The notes beneath the pieces were generated by a model. It was not told where the DNA came from. It saw only the letters and a program-made list of their open reading frames with translations, and made no database searches. From Tritrichomonas musculus (Eukaryota > Parabasalia > Tritrichomonadida > Tritrichomonadidae), in assembly GCA_039105265.1 (NCBI GenBank), contig JAPFFF010000001.1, positions 7,564,001-7,628,000 on the forward strand: a DNA stretch of 64,000 nucleotides, given 5' to 3'. Shown here piece after piece: positions 50,472 through 62,000 of this stretch (positions are counted from its first letter, which is position 1; the number at the start of each line of letters is the position of its first letter). The position numbers and the translations under genes are program-made.

Positions 50472-51473
50472 ATGGAAGATAATCAAGCAGCTTGCTACGA
50501 AGCACCTATTATCCAACCAGGAATTGATGCACCTGCAGATAATAATACATGTTATGACAAACCAGATAAAAAACAAAAGCATCCACATTATGAACATCGT
50601 ACAACAAAATTAATGAGAAAAAATAACGAATTTTCTGAAAAGAAATTCCAAAATGTTCGAAAAATTTCATCACAAAAGAAAATTCTTAAATCATTTGAAA
50701 GAATTGGAAGATGCTTAAATCATGTCAGCCGTAATGAGATGCCAAAGGAAGGATATGATAAAGTTTGTTTAATATTAATGAACAATTACGAGCACGATAA
50801 ACATGACCCACAAGTTGGAGTAATGAACGATGGATATTTATTTGGTCTCTATCACCATCGACTTGGATTTAAAGTTTTCTATCTTTACAATTGCGTCCAA
50901 GGAAATTATCCAAAATACTTACAATTTTTCTTGATCCACACACGAGAAAACTTGACAGTTTTCTATTCAGGACGTGATTCAATTAACATGGGTTGCCATG
51001 GAATTGAATTCAAAGATAAAACTGTTACAAGTAACCAATTTGGAAGATTAATTGCTCGTGATAACAATGGTCTTTGCAAAGTGGTTTTTGTATCTGATTG
51101 TATAGCAGGTGGATCTGTTTTTGATATTTCGATGGTCAACAAAGTTGAAAAGCCAAATCCATCTGGAATGGTTTCGTTCTCAGTTGACAAATTAGCAGAT
51201 CCTAATTCAAAAGATGGAAGAAGATCCCATGGAATTTTCACTTATTATTTCTGCAAATTCATTTATGAATGCCCTAACATTACTCCCCAAAGACTTGTTG
51301 AAAGAATGAATGCTTCACTTAAGCGCTTCAACATGACATTTTCTTGCGAATCAACCAGCCAATCAGTTGCTGATGAGCCAATGTACAAGCCATCAGAACA
51401 TTCTTCAGGAAAAGTTCCATTTGATGAATTTATTAATGATGGCGACTCAAACGACAGCAACCAAGAAGAATAA
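50472..51473 (+). CDS. Caspase-like (C14/metacaspase-type) protein with altered catalytic dyad, 333 aa
   Basis: After a basic N-terminal region (about 1-90), the core starts YDKVCLILMNNYEHD, the first strand of a caspase fold, with a helix ending GLYHHRLGFKVFYLYNC. The strand that normally carries the catalytic histidine (YSGHG in metacaspases) reads LTVFYSGRDS, so Arg168 stands at the histidine position; a different histidine, His176, follows in GCHGIEF. The next active-site strand reads VVFVSDCIAGGSVFD, which keeps Cys210 at the position of the catalytic cysteine but lacks the usual HSG after it. The rest (SFSVDKLADPNSKDG, GIFTYYFCKFI) fits the small subunit. It is either a pseudoprotease or uses a shifted histidine. 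Length is normal and the frame is intact. Confidence 0.75.
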   Translation: MEDNQAACYEAPIIQPGIDAPADNNTCYDKPDKKQKHPHYEHRTTKLMRKNNEFSEKKFQNVRKISSQKKILKSFERIGRCLNHVSRNEMPKEGYDKVCLILMNNYEHDKHDPQVGVMNDGYLFGLYHHRLGFKVFYLYNCVQGNYPKYLQFFLIHTRENLTVFYSGRDSINMGCHGIEFKDKTVTSNQFGRLIARDNNGLCKVVFVSDCIAGGSVFDISMVNKVEKPNPSGMVSFSVDKLADPNSKDGRRSHGIFTYYFCKFIYECPNITPQRLVERMNASLKRFNMTFSCESTSQSVADEPMYKPSEHSSGKVPFDEFINDGDSNDSNQEE

Positions 51474-51789
51474 AATCTTTAATTATCATGGATTAATACG
51501 ATTTAAATTAACTTATCATGGATTCTATAAATAATTTTTATTATTAAATATAGTTTGACTTTTATTATTTTAAATGTTGTTTAACAAACAAATAAAATAT
51601 ATTTATATTCAAATATATTGCATATATATACTGTTTATATTCATTTTAATAAAATTTTATATGAGATAAAACTATTTAAATTTATTCTTTACTTTTTTTA
51701 TTTTTATTTGAAAAAATTTGAGTAAAGGCCAAATATTGATATAATTTTTAGTTTTTTTGAATAGAAGACGTTAAAATAAATAATGAGTA
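51474..51789. other. AT-rich spacer
   Basis: About 315 bp between two plus-strand genes. TTATCATGGATT occurs twice near 51481 and 51511, a short direct repeat. Nothing else is seen. Confidence 0.4.
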
Positions 51790-54700
51790 ATGAATTTATA
51801 CAGAACTGATGATTTAAATGATGATGAGTTTCAGGAATCAGATACAAATGAAATAATAAACAGTTACAAAAAATATCAATACAGCAATCAAAATTCATTC
51901 ATATATCCCATAAATCATAAAATTCCATCATCTTCAGATTTTGAAAAAGATTCAGATGATAATTTTTTTATTGAAGATAGTTTTGATAGAAATAAATTTT
52001 TAAATAAATCTTACTTTGGCTTTGAATCAAATAATCATCATCAATATGAAGAATTCCAAAGATTGTTAAGCAAATACAATCAACTGAAAGAAGAATTTAG
52101 AGTTCAAAAGCAATTAATAGCAAAGCGTGAAAGTCGCGAGCAATCTTTACACGATCAACTTAATCAAGTAACCGTACAGCTTGCTCAGTTACGCTTAATT
52201 CGTGATGACTTAACATCAGCTTTAAAATTAACAGAAGCTAAAAATCAATATTTGACCAAAGAATTAACCAAAATCAATCAAAGTATTTCAAGAAACGAAG
52301 AAAAAAATCAAATGGAATTAATTAAATTAAAAAGTTTAATAGAAACGAAGCAAAACGACATCAACAATATGAAAAAGAATTACGAATTTATGCATGAGAA
52401 TTTAAAATCGGAAAACAAAGAATTAAAAAACTCTTTAAATTCAGCAAGAAAGCAACTTGATTCAATCCAAAATGAAAATTACCGTTTGATCAATGAATCA
52501 CAATCGATATTTTCTCAGTATGAAAGCGAGAAAGCAGGAAAAAATTTTGTTCAAAAAAATTTGAATGAATTACAAATTCGCTTTGAAAAAGTTTCAAAAG
52601 ATTTTTCTGATTTTCGTGAACAAAACGAAAAATTAAATTTTTCTTTAATTCAACTTCAAAATAACCTTCAAGACTTAACTGCCGAAAACCGTCGTTGTTT
52701 ACTTGATCGTAATTTCATTGAAAATCAGGCAAAATCATTGAATGACCAGCTCCAGATTGCAAATCACGAATCTAAAGAAAGCCAGCTCAAGCTGCAAAAT
52801 GCTCTTGCAAGAATAAACACGTTACAAGATGAAATTAAGCAATCACAAAAAAATTTATTAAAAACAAAAACAAACCTTTCAAATAGCATTCAAAATTTAA
52901 TGGACCAAATATCTTCAGAAAAAGTTCAAAATGAAAATTTAAGGGAAGAGCATCAGAAGCTTAGTGAGAGCCTTTCTGAAGCTAATCGTGAACTTGAGCA
53001 TGAGAAAAAGCTCAAAGAAATAATTGAAATAAACCAACAAAATTTGAGACAAAGAATTGATCAATTAGAAACATTGAACAGTGAATATGAAAACGAAAGA
53101 TCAAAATTAAATAGCCAAATAAATGAACTTAATGAAAAGCTTATTGAGAAGAATCAATCAAATGAAGAAACCGAAGAAAAGCTCAGAAAAGCAATGAATG
53201 AAAATTTGACATTGAAACGACAAATTGAAAAATTTGAGAAGGACATTCAAAAACCGAAAAATTCAATTGATCCGAAAGAATATGAAGAATTGAAAGAAAA
53301 GTATGAAAACTCACTCCTTTCAAATTCATCCTTAGAAAAATTGACAAAGTCGCTTCAATCTCAATTGAAAGATTTTGAATTGATTCAAAGCAGATTTGAG
53401 TCGGAGAAAAAAACCGATCAGCAAATCATAACCGAATTACAAGGCTCGTTAAAGAAGGAAACAGACAGTATGAAAACACTGATCCAAGAAAGAAAAGAAA
53501 TCCAAGAAGAAAACCAAAAACTCAAAATAAAATTTTCTGAATTGAATGAAATCAATTCAAAATTGAAGACTGACTTTTCAATGATGAAAACCGAAAAAGA
53601 AAGGTTAGGTGACATGATCAAAGAGAAAGAAGAATCATTGTCAGCTTTGACTGATTCTAACCAGGATCTTCAATCAAGTCTAACTTTTTCAAATGAACAA
53701 TTAAGAGCATTCAAATCAACCGCAAATTCAATGTCAATTGAATTGGATTCAATTAAGAAAGAAAAAGAGAATTTGCAAAGAGAGCTGGAGTTATCAAAAT
53801 CAAGCATTAAGTCACTAAACCACCAAATCGAAAATTACGAGAAGCAGAATCACGCTTTGATGCAGAAATATCAGGCAGCAAGCAAAGAAATCGAATCATT
53901 GAAAATAAATTTGAATGGTTTACAAAAGTCATCAAATGAAATTCGTGAGAAATTATTCCATGAAGAGCAGCAAAGAGAAAAGTCATTCATTGCACAAAAG
54001 AATTTTGAAAATCAAATTAAAAAATTATCTTCAAATTTGAAAAATTCTGAAAAACAGCTTCTTTTGAATAAAAAGCAACTTTCAATGAAGTCCAACTCGC
54101 TTGTCGACTTGCAAATCCAAAACGAGAAGCTGAAATCATTGAACGAGCACGTTGAAAGTGAAAACGAAGCGCTTCAAAAAGAGAGAGAACGTTTAAATGT
54201 CAAAATTAACGAGTATGAAAAAAGATTGAAAAATGGAAATGACGATCAAAATGAATTGAATTCAAAATTAAAAGAAAGTCAAGAAGAAAAAGTGAAAAAA
54301 ATTGAATCATTGAATTCAGAATTGAATAGAAAATTAGAAGAAAATGAAAATGAACTCAAAAACACAAAAAGTCAACTTTTTGAATTGAAAGAAATTGTCA
54401 ATTCTTTACAAAATAAATTGAATGAAAAACAAGAGAAAAATTCATCTTTAGAAACGCAACTTTTTGAGTTGCAGCGAGAACTGTCGGACAAAGAAACAAC
54501 TGAAAAATCTCATCTTGCACAAAATGAAGAATTTTGTCAGTTATTCAACGAAATTAAAGAAGAAAATAAATTGTTACGCGACCAAGTTTCTGTCCTTGAA
54601 GATCGAAACAAAGCCGACAAACTTCAACTTGAAAACTCGTATTTGAATAGCATTGAAAAATTGAAAGAGAAGCATAAAAACGAGTTGGACACAATGAAGA

Positions 54701-55443
54701 ACAGTGACTCGTTGCAGAAAGAGAAAATTAAAAATCTTGAAAAACAGTTAAACGATAGAAAAAGTGGAATTTTGAAACTGGAGACTCAGTTGACAACTTT
54801 TTCACAAGAATTGAAATGTAAAAAGTGCCAATTGAAAGATGCAAACAAGCAAAAGAAAGAATTGTTGGATGAAAACACAAATCTTAAAGCAAGCCTCATT
54901 TCAAAAACAAATCAATTGAAAAAGTTCGATCGCTCCTTTCAAAAATTCAATGAAGAAAAAAGTGAACTGTTGGCAAAAATTAACGAATTGACAACCGAAA
55001 ACGACGAACTTAATGAAATGCAGAAAAAGTACTTCAACGCGGCGGCCCAGTTGAATCATTCTGAAAGCGAAATAAGACAATTGAAGTCACAGGTCGACGT
55101 TTTGACACAATTGAATGAGAGCTTGAGCATCGAAGTCGCTGAGACTCAAAAAACTCGTGAGTTGGCTTCTCAGGAATTCACGAAAATGAATGAGACTGTT
55201 CAAAACATTCACTCGTTTTTGGCTGACGATAGCTCAAAATTCGGTTTGAATGATATGAATTCAAATTTTGTGAATGGAAACTTTTTGAATGAATTGAATG
55301 AAACCGTTGGCGATTTTGATGATTTGAAAATTAAAAAATCTGAATTGATAAGCCAAATTGACACTCTGAAAAAGAATATTTTTGATTTGAGAAATTCAAG
55401 CTTTAATAAATCGCTCGAGAGTAACAGCTACTTGAATGATTGA
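51790..55443 (+). CDS. Long coiled-coil protein (golgin/centrosomal type), 1217 aa
   Basis: After a 90-residue acidic, Asn-rich N-terminus, residues about 95-1150 are almost unbroken coiled coil rich in Glu, Lys, Leu, Gln, Asn and Ser with heptad spacing (for example LRDQVSVLEDRNKADKLQLE). Prolines are nearly absent. The C-terminal 60 residues are less regular. There is no transmembrane helix, motor, GRIP motif or known catalytic domain that I can see. Such rods tether vesicles or build cytoskeletal structures; which of these applies cannot be told. A CKKCQ pair of cysteines lies near residue 1012. Confidence 0.8.
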   Translation: MNLYRTDDLNDDEFQESDTNEIINSYKKYQYSNQNSFIYPINHKIPSSSDFEKDSDDNFFIEDSFDRNKFLNKSYFGFESNNHHQYEEFQRLLSKYNQLKEEFRVQKQLIAKRESREQSLHDQLNQVTVQLAQLRLIRDDLTSALKLTEAKNQYLTKELTKINQSISRNEEKNQMELIKLKSLIETKQNDINNMKKNYEFMHENLKSENKELKNSLNSARKQLDSIQNENYRLINESQSIFSQYESEKAGKNFVQKNLNELQIRFEKVSKDFSDFREQNEKLNFSLIQLQNNLQDLTAENRRCLLDRNFIENQAKSLNDQLQIANHESKESQLKLQNALARINTLQDEIKQSQKNLLKTKTNLSNSIQNLMDQISSEKVQNENLREEHQKLSESLSEANRELEHEKKLKEIIEINQQNLRQRIDQLETLNSEYENERSKLNSQINELNEKLIEKNQSNEETEEKLRKAMNENLTLKRQIEKFEKDIQKPKNSIDPKEYEELKEKYENSLLSNSSLEKLTKSLQSQLKDFELIQSRFESEKKTDQQIITELQGSLKKETDSMKTLIQERKEIQEENQKLKIKFSELNEINSKLKTDFSMMKTEKERLGDMIKEKEESLSALTDSNQDLQSSLTFSNEQLRAFKSTANSMSIELDSIKKEKENLQRELELSKSSIKSLNHQIENYEKQNHALMQKYQAASKEIESLKINLNGLQKSSNEIREKLFHEEQQREKSFIAQKNFENQIKKLSSNLKNSEKQLLLNKKQLSMKSNSLVDLQIQNEKLKSLNEHVESENEALQKERERLNVKINEYEKRLKNGNDDQNELNSKLKESQEEKVKKIESLNSELNRKLEENENELKNTKSQLFELKEIVNSLQNKLNEKQEKNSSLETQLFELQRELSDKETTEKSHLAQNEEFCQLFNEIKEENKLLRDQVSVLEDRNKADKLQLENSYLNSIEKLKEKHKNELDTMKNSDSLQKEKIKNLEKQLNDRKSGILKLETQLTTFSQELKCKKCQLKDANKQKKELLDENTNLKASLISKTNQLKKFDRSFQKFNEEKSELLAKINELTTENDELNEMQKKYFNAAAQLNHSESEIRQLKSQVDVLTQLNESLSIEVAETQKTRELASQEFTKMNETVQNIHSFLADDSSKFGLNDMNSNFVNGNFLNELNETVGDFDDLKIKKSELISQIDTLKKNIFDLRNSSFNKSLESNSYLND

Positions 55444-56007
55444 ATTGAAAAAAAAAAAAAAAAATGGGAAAGACTCAAAATTTCTCAAAGGAGAAAAATA
55501 CACAATTTATAGCAATTCTTAAAGCATGTAAATGATATTAATGGAGGTTCATTGAGCCACTAAAATTAATTTTATTTTTTGCATTTGTTGTTTTATAAAT
55601 TTATCCGAATCACAAAATTTCTTTTTTTCTTTACTGACAAGAATTGAGATATTCAATTAATTGTTTATATTTATAATGAATTCATCTTCTTTGAATTTAT
55701 ACAAACTGTTATACTTTCTAATGTTTTCTAATTAAATGGTTTCAAAAACGATAATCCACTTAGCAGCTAGTTTTCATTGAAATGTTTTCAAAAAGTTAAA
55801 CTTTTTATAAGAGGTGGATTATTTTTTTTATCAAGCACTTTACTTTCACAAAAAACAAAAAAGTAAGTATTAATTAACTACCATTTGTTACATAAACAAT
55901 TTTCAAAAATGAGCATTTCGTATTTATAATAATAATAAAAAAAATATATCCAGATACATAATCATTTATTATTATTAATATAAACAAAAAAAAATTAAAA
56001 ATTTAAA
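55444..56007. other. Convergent spacer
   Basis: About 565 bp between the convergent coiled-coil and HECT genes. It begins with an A run (about 15) right after the stop codon. GTGGATTATTTT at about 55816 and GATAATCCACTT at about 55750 form an imperfect inverted pair with AAAAAGTT words between. No gene is seen. Confidence 0.45.
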
Positions 56008-59000
56008 TTAACGGTTTTCGAATGTTCCTGTGTACTTGATTGCGATTGAAATCATTTCCTTTGCCTTATCGTACGACGAGTACTCAGGGATGTGCAGCTG
56101 GTTGAAGCAAGTTGAAGCCGTTGGCAGCTTGTCGATCTGTCCCTTCATCTTGTCGACCTTTATAATGAAGTCGTCGATCATTTTGCTGTTGCTTCCGTTT
56201 TTTGTGCTGCTGATTTCGTCCTGAATTATTTCGAGTCTCGGCAGGAGGACTCTTCCGGTGATGAACTTCAAGAAGAGCGATCTTTCCTTTGAAGAGAAAT
56301 TTTTAATCACCTTAAGAATGAACTGCTGCTGATTGTACGGCACGTTATTGAAAGTAATTATTCTCTTCAGGGCCTCGTAAGTGAGCTCCTTTGTGCCACA
56401 GGCTGCGTTTTCGAGCAACTTTCCAGATACGAAAGCTGGCGGCTTTATATTCAAGTTTTCCCAGAGACCATCTCTCATTTCCTCCAAATTCGGGCGAATC
56501 TCATTCAAGCGAAACTCGTTTGCCATTGAGATGTAATCGGAGCAATTAGCGAGAGTAACTTTTTCAAATCGTCCTCTTTGCGTCAGAGGAACTTCCTCTC
56601 CTTTGCTGTTAGTCACAACGAACTTCAAGTCAAAAAGTTCTTGGAAATCTTCTTCAGTCTTCTGAGGAACGCCTTTCTCGTTCTCCTTCTTGTAGTTGTT
56701 CATCACTTCCTCAAGCGATGTTATCAAGTGCTTGTACTGGTTGTCGATCTCAAAAATGTCGTCAATCGACAAAGTTCCAGTCGCCAAAAAGTTCCACACG
56801 AGCGGCGCAAAGTTGATTCTTTGCACAATTGATGACCGAATGCAAACGCCGAGAAAAACGCCGATAAAATGATACTGCATCTGCGTCTCTTTGCTGAGAA
56901 GTCGGGGGTCCGAAACGGGTATCAAACAGACGTCGTTCGTGTGGCCCGTCCGACTGTCAGGCGTTGGAACGAAGAGGCCGCAGTTAACGGAAGCAATATC
57001 ATTCGAAATCTCAGAAAGAACTTCTCTTCCTGGCCCGCCCGCATCGAATCCGCTTTCATCAACAAGCGTCACCTTCCACGGCTTGTCTCCTCTGCATCGA
57101 AACACCTGCGAATTCTTGTACATTCGCGACACTTGGGCAATGATTGTCATCGACAACTTGTCAGACGTTCCAGAGCGAACTTCGAGCCCAATTTTCCGAT
57201 CGACTGTGACATCGCACTGCTCGTCGTTGCTCTGTGCGTCGATCAACTGGTTGAACTTCTTGATCGACAAAAGTAACGACATCGAATGACAGAGCGGTTT
57301 CAACGCCGGATTGTCGTCGAATGATATTTTGTCGTTGTACAGAAGCCAGTTGAAGGCGAGCAACAAACTTGACCTCAAACAAAGCAAAGGCAGAAAACCG
57401 TCACAATACGAATGAACAAAGACATTCTCCTCTTTATCAGAATTGTTGGCCTGATTTCGGCGCGTTTCAACACTGCGAAAATCAACGTCTTCTTTAAGAA
57501 GAAGAATTGGATCAATTTTCAACGAAATCTCATCTTTAAGGAATTTTGAAATCGGAAAACACGACAAAAGTTTCTCATCCTCACTTGTTCCAATTTCGAC
57601 TAATTTCTTCAAGTCCGAAATGAACTTCTCACGATACTTTTTAATGAACAAATCAGGCGGAAGAATGTCATACTCAGCAAAGAGGTCGCTGTCAATGTCA
57701 GCGTCAATACTGAAGCTCTGTGAAGCTGATATGTCATTATCAATAGAGTACGTAGAAACAGCTCTAAAAGCAAAATGGAAGGTGCTGAAGTCAAGATTAT
57801 CTTGCATTTCAATGAAAACCGTTCTAATTTCACCTGGAAGGTAAATTCGACAATTTTTTGAGAATTCGGTGACGCCGTTTGTCATTTCTTTATCGAAAGC
57901 GTAACGAACTTTCGGTTTAATTTGGAGTCCACAAATAAATTCGACCTCTGAAGGTGAATATTTGAAACTTTTACAATTGTCGTCGGCGGTTTCATTACGG
58001 TTAGAAAACTTTACTTTTATCAGCTTCTTCGAAAGTACTTTGTACTTGAAAGGAGGAAGAAGTGCTGCATAATACGCCCACATTTGAATGATCAAATGAA
58101 AAGGATAACCGACAATTGAACTTCTTGGCTTCATGGCTCTCTTTATGTTTATCGTTGCTTGCGAAAGATCACTGTCAAGATCAAGAAGATCAGGAATCGG
58201 CGGCGATGGCAATCCAAAGTTATTGTAAGTGTTGAAATCGCTGCTATTTAAATTTGTATTTTCATTGTCATTCTCGTTTTCAGCCAAGAATGATTGGTTG
58301 GAATTCAAAATGGCTGAAATGTTAGATTTGTCAGAATTGGAAAGAAACTCAGGAAAGAAAAGTTTAAGAGGAATAACCATTCTTTCATCCCACATTGTCT
58401 GTTGTCTTTTCAAAAAGTTTTCAACGATGGGGAACTTTTTGATATCAGTGTAAGTCGCAAGAAGCATCAATTTCATTGTGAACTCGGGATACTGATCGCT
58501 TCCATTCAAAGGCAACTTTATCTGGAAGAACGTGAGAATGTCAGGTGCGAAATTAAAGAAGAAAGGACTCTCCATTAGGAAGGAATCAATGAACATTTCG
58601 TAGATCTTTGTTCGATAGGTGTAAATCTTTTGATAAAGAGCGTCGTTTTCATTGTTATTCTCTGATAATTCTGTCAAATGCTTCGATAAGAAAATGACGA
58701 AATACTTGATTGACACAATGAAATTGAAAAACGAATCAAACAAAGATTCATTCGATGTCGAAAAAATGGGCAAAATAATCACACCAAAGTCGTCAAGTGT
58801 GCAGCTGTCATCAGATGTGATGATGACTGAATCGCCTTCAACCAAGATGATGTTATTAGACAATTCCAACGAATCATAAGAATCGACTGAATCAATCGAA
58901 TTGGTCGATTTCGACGGAATTTGAACATTGGCAACAACAGGTGAATTGTGCGAAAAACCGCTCTTAAATACAATCAATTGTGAAGCTAGTGGAACTCTTA

Positions 59001-62000
59001 TGAATTTCATTCCATTCAAAGTGGCTTTGAGAACAGTGTACTCTGATGAAAGCGGCGTTGAACTTTCTTTAAGTGCTGCAGATGGAACTATCGTTGCCAG
59101 TGGATGATGGGAAGAAACAAAATGACAACCGAAATCTTGGAATTGTTTCTGAAGAAGCTTGAACCATTTCTTGATGATTTTCGGGAAGATTTCTTTCTGT
59201 TCAAAATAGGAAAAAATTGAATTGACAGCAAGTTTCTTTTGATGATATTTGGAGGACGTTGTTGAGTTCTGATCGAGAATACTCATGTTGAAATCAATCG
59301 GCGATATACACTCAGAAATCATCTTCACTTTTATCGGCTCGATGTAGAGAATCAGATAGATTGTGTATTCAAGAAGCTTGCTTTGATCAAAGGAGAAAAG
59401 TTCAAGCAAGGAAGGAATCGGGATGATGTTCAATGAGAACGCACGATAGAAGATTCTATTGATCGATTCATGACGATAATTGGTCACATAACCAGTGGCA
59501 AAAAAGTTGATCAATTCGGTTGTCAGAATGTGGTAATTGATTGGATGAATCGGCATCAATTGAAAAACAGGCCAAAGTTTTTCAGTCAATGGTAACACAT
59601 CGCCGTTCATGCTGTCTATCTTGATCAGGTTGTCGTTCTTGTCATCAAATCTGGAAAGAAGTGAGAATGTGTTCGACGAGTGGGTGCTGTAGTAGACAGG
59701 AATCTGCGTGATCGTCGATATGTTCGAGCTGTTCTCAAGACGAGAAAACCGAATTGAAGACTTGTTGTGAATGATTCGGATTGGAAAGTTCTCAATGTCA
59801 ATGAGCTTCTTAATATTCAATGAGCCGCTGCACTCCTGCAGAATGCTCTGCGGATAAATGAGGAATGGATTCTTGTCAATGTTCTCGATGTAAATCGACT
59901 TCCTGCGTGAATGGCGCCTCCTTCTTCTTGTAGCATTATCATTCGCATTTAAATTATTATTTTCATTATCATTATTATCATTTTCATTATCATTGTTGTT
60001 GTTGTTGTTGTTGGCTGGTTGGTTGCTTTCAGTTGTTTCATTGTTTTCTTCATTTGAGTAGAATTTGGTTGGCTTGAGATCGTCGATTTGCTCGAACATT
60101 GAGTCTGACATGTTCTGCTTAAAGCAGATGTCTCCTGCATTGTCAGAAGGATTTGTGAAATTGTCATTTATTGTCTTCACTGGGAACATCTTCAAGAATT
60201 CATCCAATTCCTTCTTTTCTTCAGTTTCTGACTCTTTATTGAAAACAGGTCTTTTTTGCCTCTTGAACAAGAACTGGCCAGAGAAAGGGCAGAGGTATTT
60301 TGCTGCGTCGGAGCTGATCATTGATCTTTGAGCTGGAATATGGGACAATTTATATTTGATAGTCTTTTTATTACTGAATGAATAAATGACGAAGCATGCC
60401 ATTGAAGAAGACATCTTAATTGAGTGAATTTTCAATGAATTATTATCGAAAACCGTTGCTCGTTTAGACAATGGATTGAATTCGATTGTTATTCTATTCA
60501 TTGATGACATTTTTGGGATTCTTTTAATAGGATAAGAATTAAAGATGATTCTTTTGGTTACGCCAGAGACCAAATATAAAGAGCTCAAGTTTTGATTGAT
60601 TGAAAAGCAATGAACGCCGATTCCCAAATTTTCATTGAAATCGATCTCAAGAAAAGAAGGCTGTTTCATATGCAACACAGAAGTAGCAAATGAATGAAAA
60701 CCTAAATAATTATTCTTATTAAACTTGATTTCTTTTCTGTTTATCAAGATTGGAAAATTTGAATTTGAACCGAAATGAAAATCAAGGTTTTCTTTGCCTT
60801 TGTCATAAATTGATTTCGAGCTTGTATCTTTACTTGAGTAAGATAAAATGTCAGCAGGCGAAATCAAATGGAAATAAGGCTCTGGTTTATTAATGTGAAG
60901 GAAACCTGAAGATTTCTGAGTTAAATGTTGATTTAATAAGTAAATGAACATTTCTTTGTTCTCAGAAAAAGTGATTCGAGTGATATTAAAGATGTTATTC
61001 TTCTTCTTCGATGCTGATGATTGAGAGTCCAACTTTGATATTTTAGAGATGTATTTAATGAAAGCTTGAACGAAATCTTTGGATGACAGATAAGAAGTCA
61101 ATGAAGACAAAACAAAGAAGTTTAAAAGAGTATCTTTATAACTACTGTTCTTTGTTAATGCATGTTTAAAGAACGGAATAAGTAACGTCTTTTGGTCATA
61201 CATTTCAGGCGTGAAAGGGAGAAATGAAATTGGCAACAATTCATTTGTACGTGAAATCCAACGTGGCTTTGATTTCTCATGAATAGGAAGATGCCAACAG
61301 AAGAATGCTTGATCATTAATGTTAATATCAGAGATGTAATAAATTGAATTATTAGTGATGAATTTGAATATAGAATTCTTTCGAAAACTATTGATTGAAT
61401 TTGACAAAACCGCAAAAACAGCAACTTGTCTTGTAAAGTTCGTTATGTCAAATATCTGTGAGATAATTTCATTAAACAAATTAATCAAAGTGTTTCGTGT
61501 TTCAACTCGATTTTCAGTTGTGATTTCAACATCTTTTACTAAACAACTTCGACAGACAAGAATCAAATAATTACAAACATTAAGGATTAGATTTGGTGTT
61601 TTAATCTTCCTTAATTTATTGTCATTGTTATTAATAATTGTCTTCTTTAAATCAATTTCATTTATTAATTTCATTTTGTTCATAAAAACGGTTTTCCCAC
61701 CACAACAAATTGTTCCAATTTCATTCAAAATGAAATCGAAAATTTTCTTCTTATCAGAAGGACTTTCTTCATGAATTAAATCAGCTAATAAATGAAATCC
61801 GCTATGATAATAATTAATGTCACAATCCTTTAAATATTCAAGAAGTGTGAATGTATTAAATGGACGAGTCATTCCTGAATAAAGAAGCAATTTTGTTATT
61901 GATAACAATTCAGGATCAATTAATTCATTCTTGTTGTAAATGATTTCTTTAAGACTTTCCATTAATTGTTGTTTTTCTAATGATTTATTCACATTTTCAT

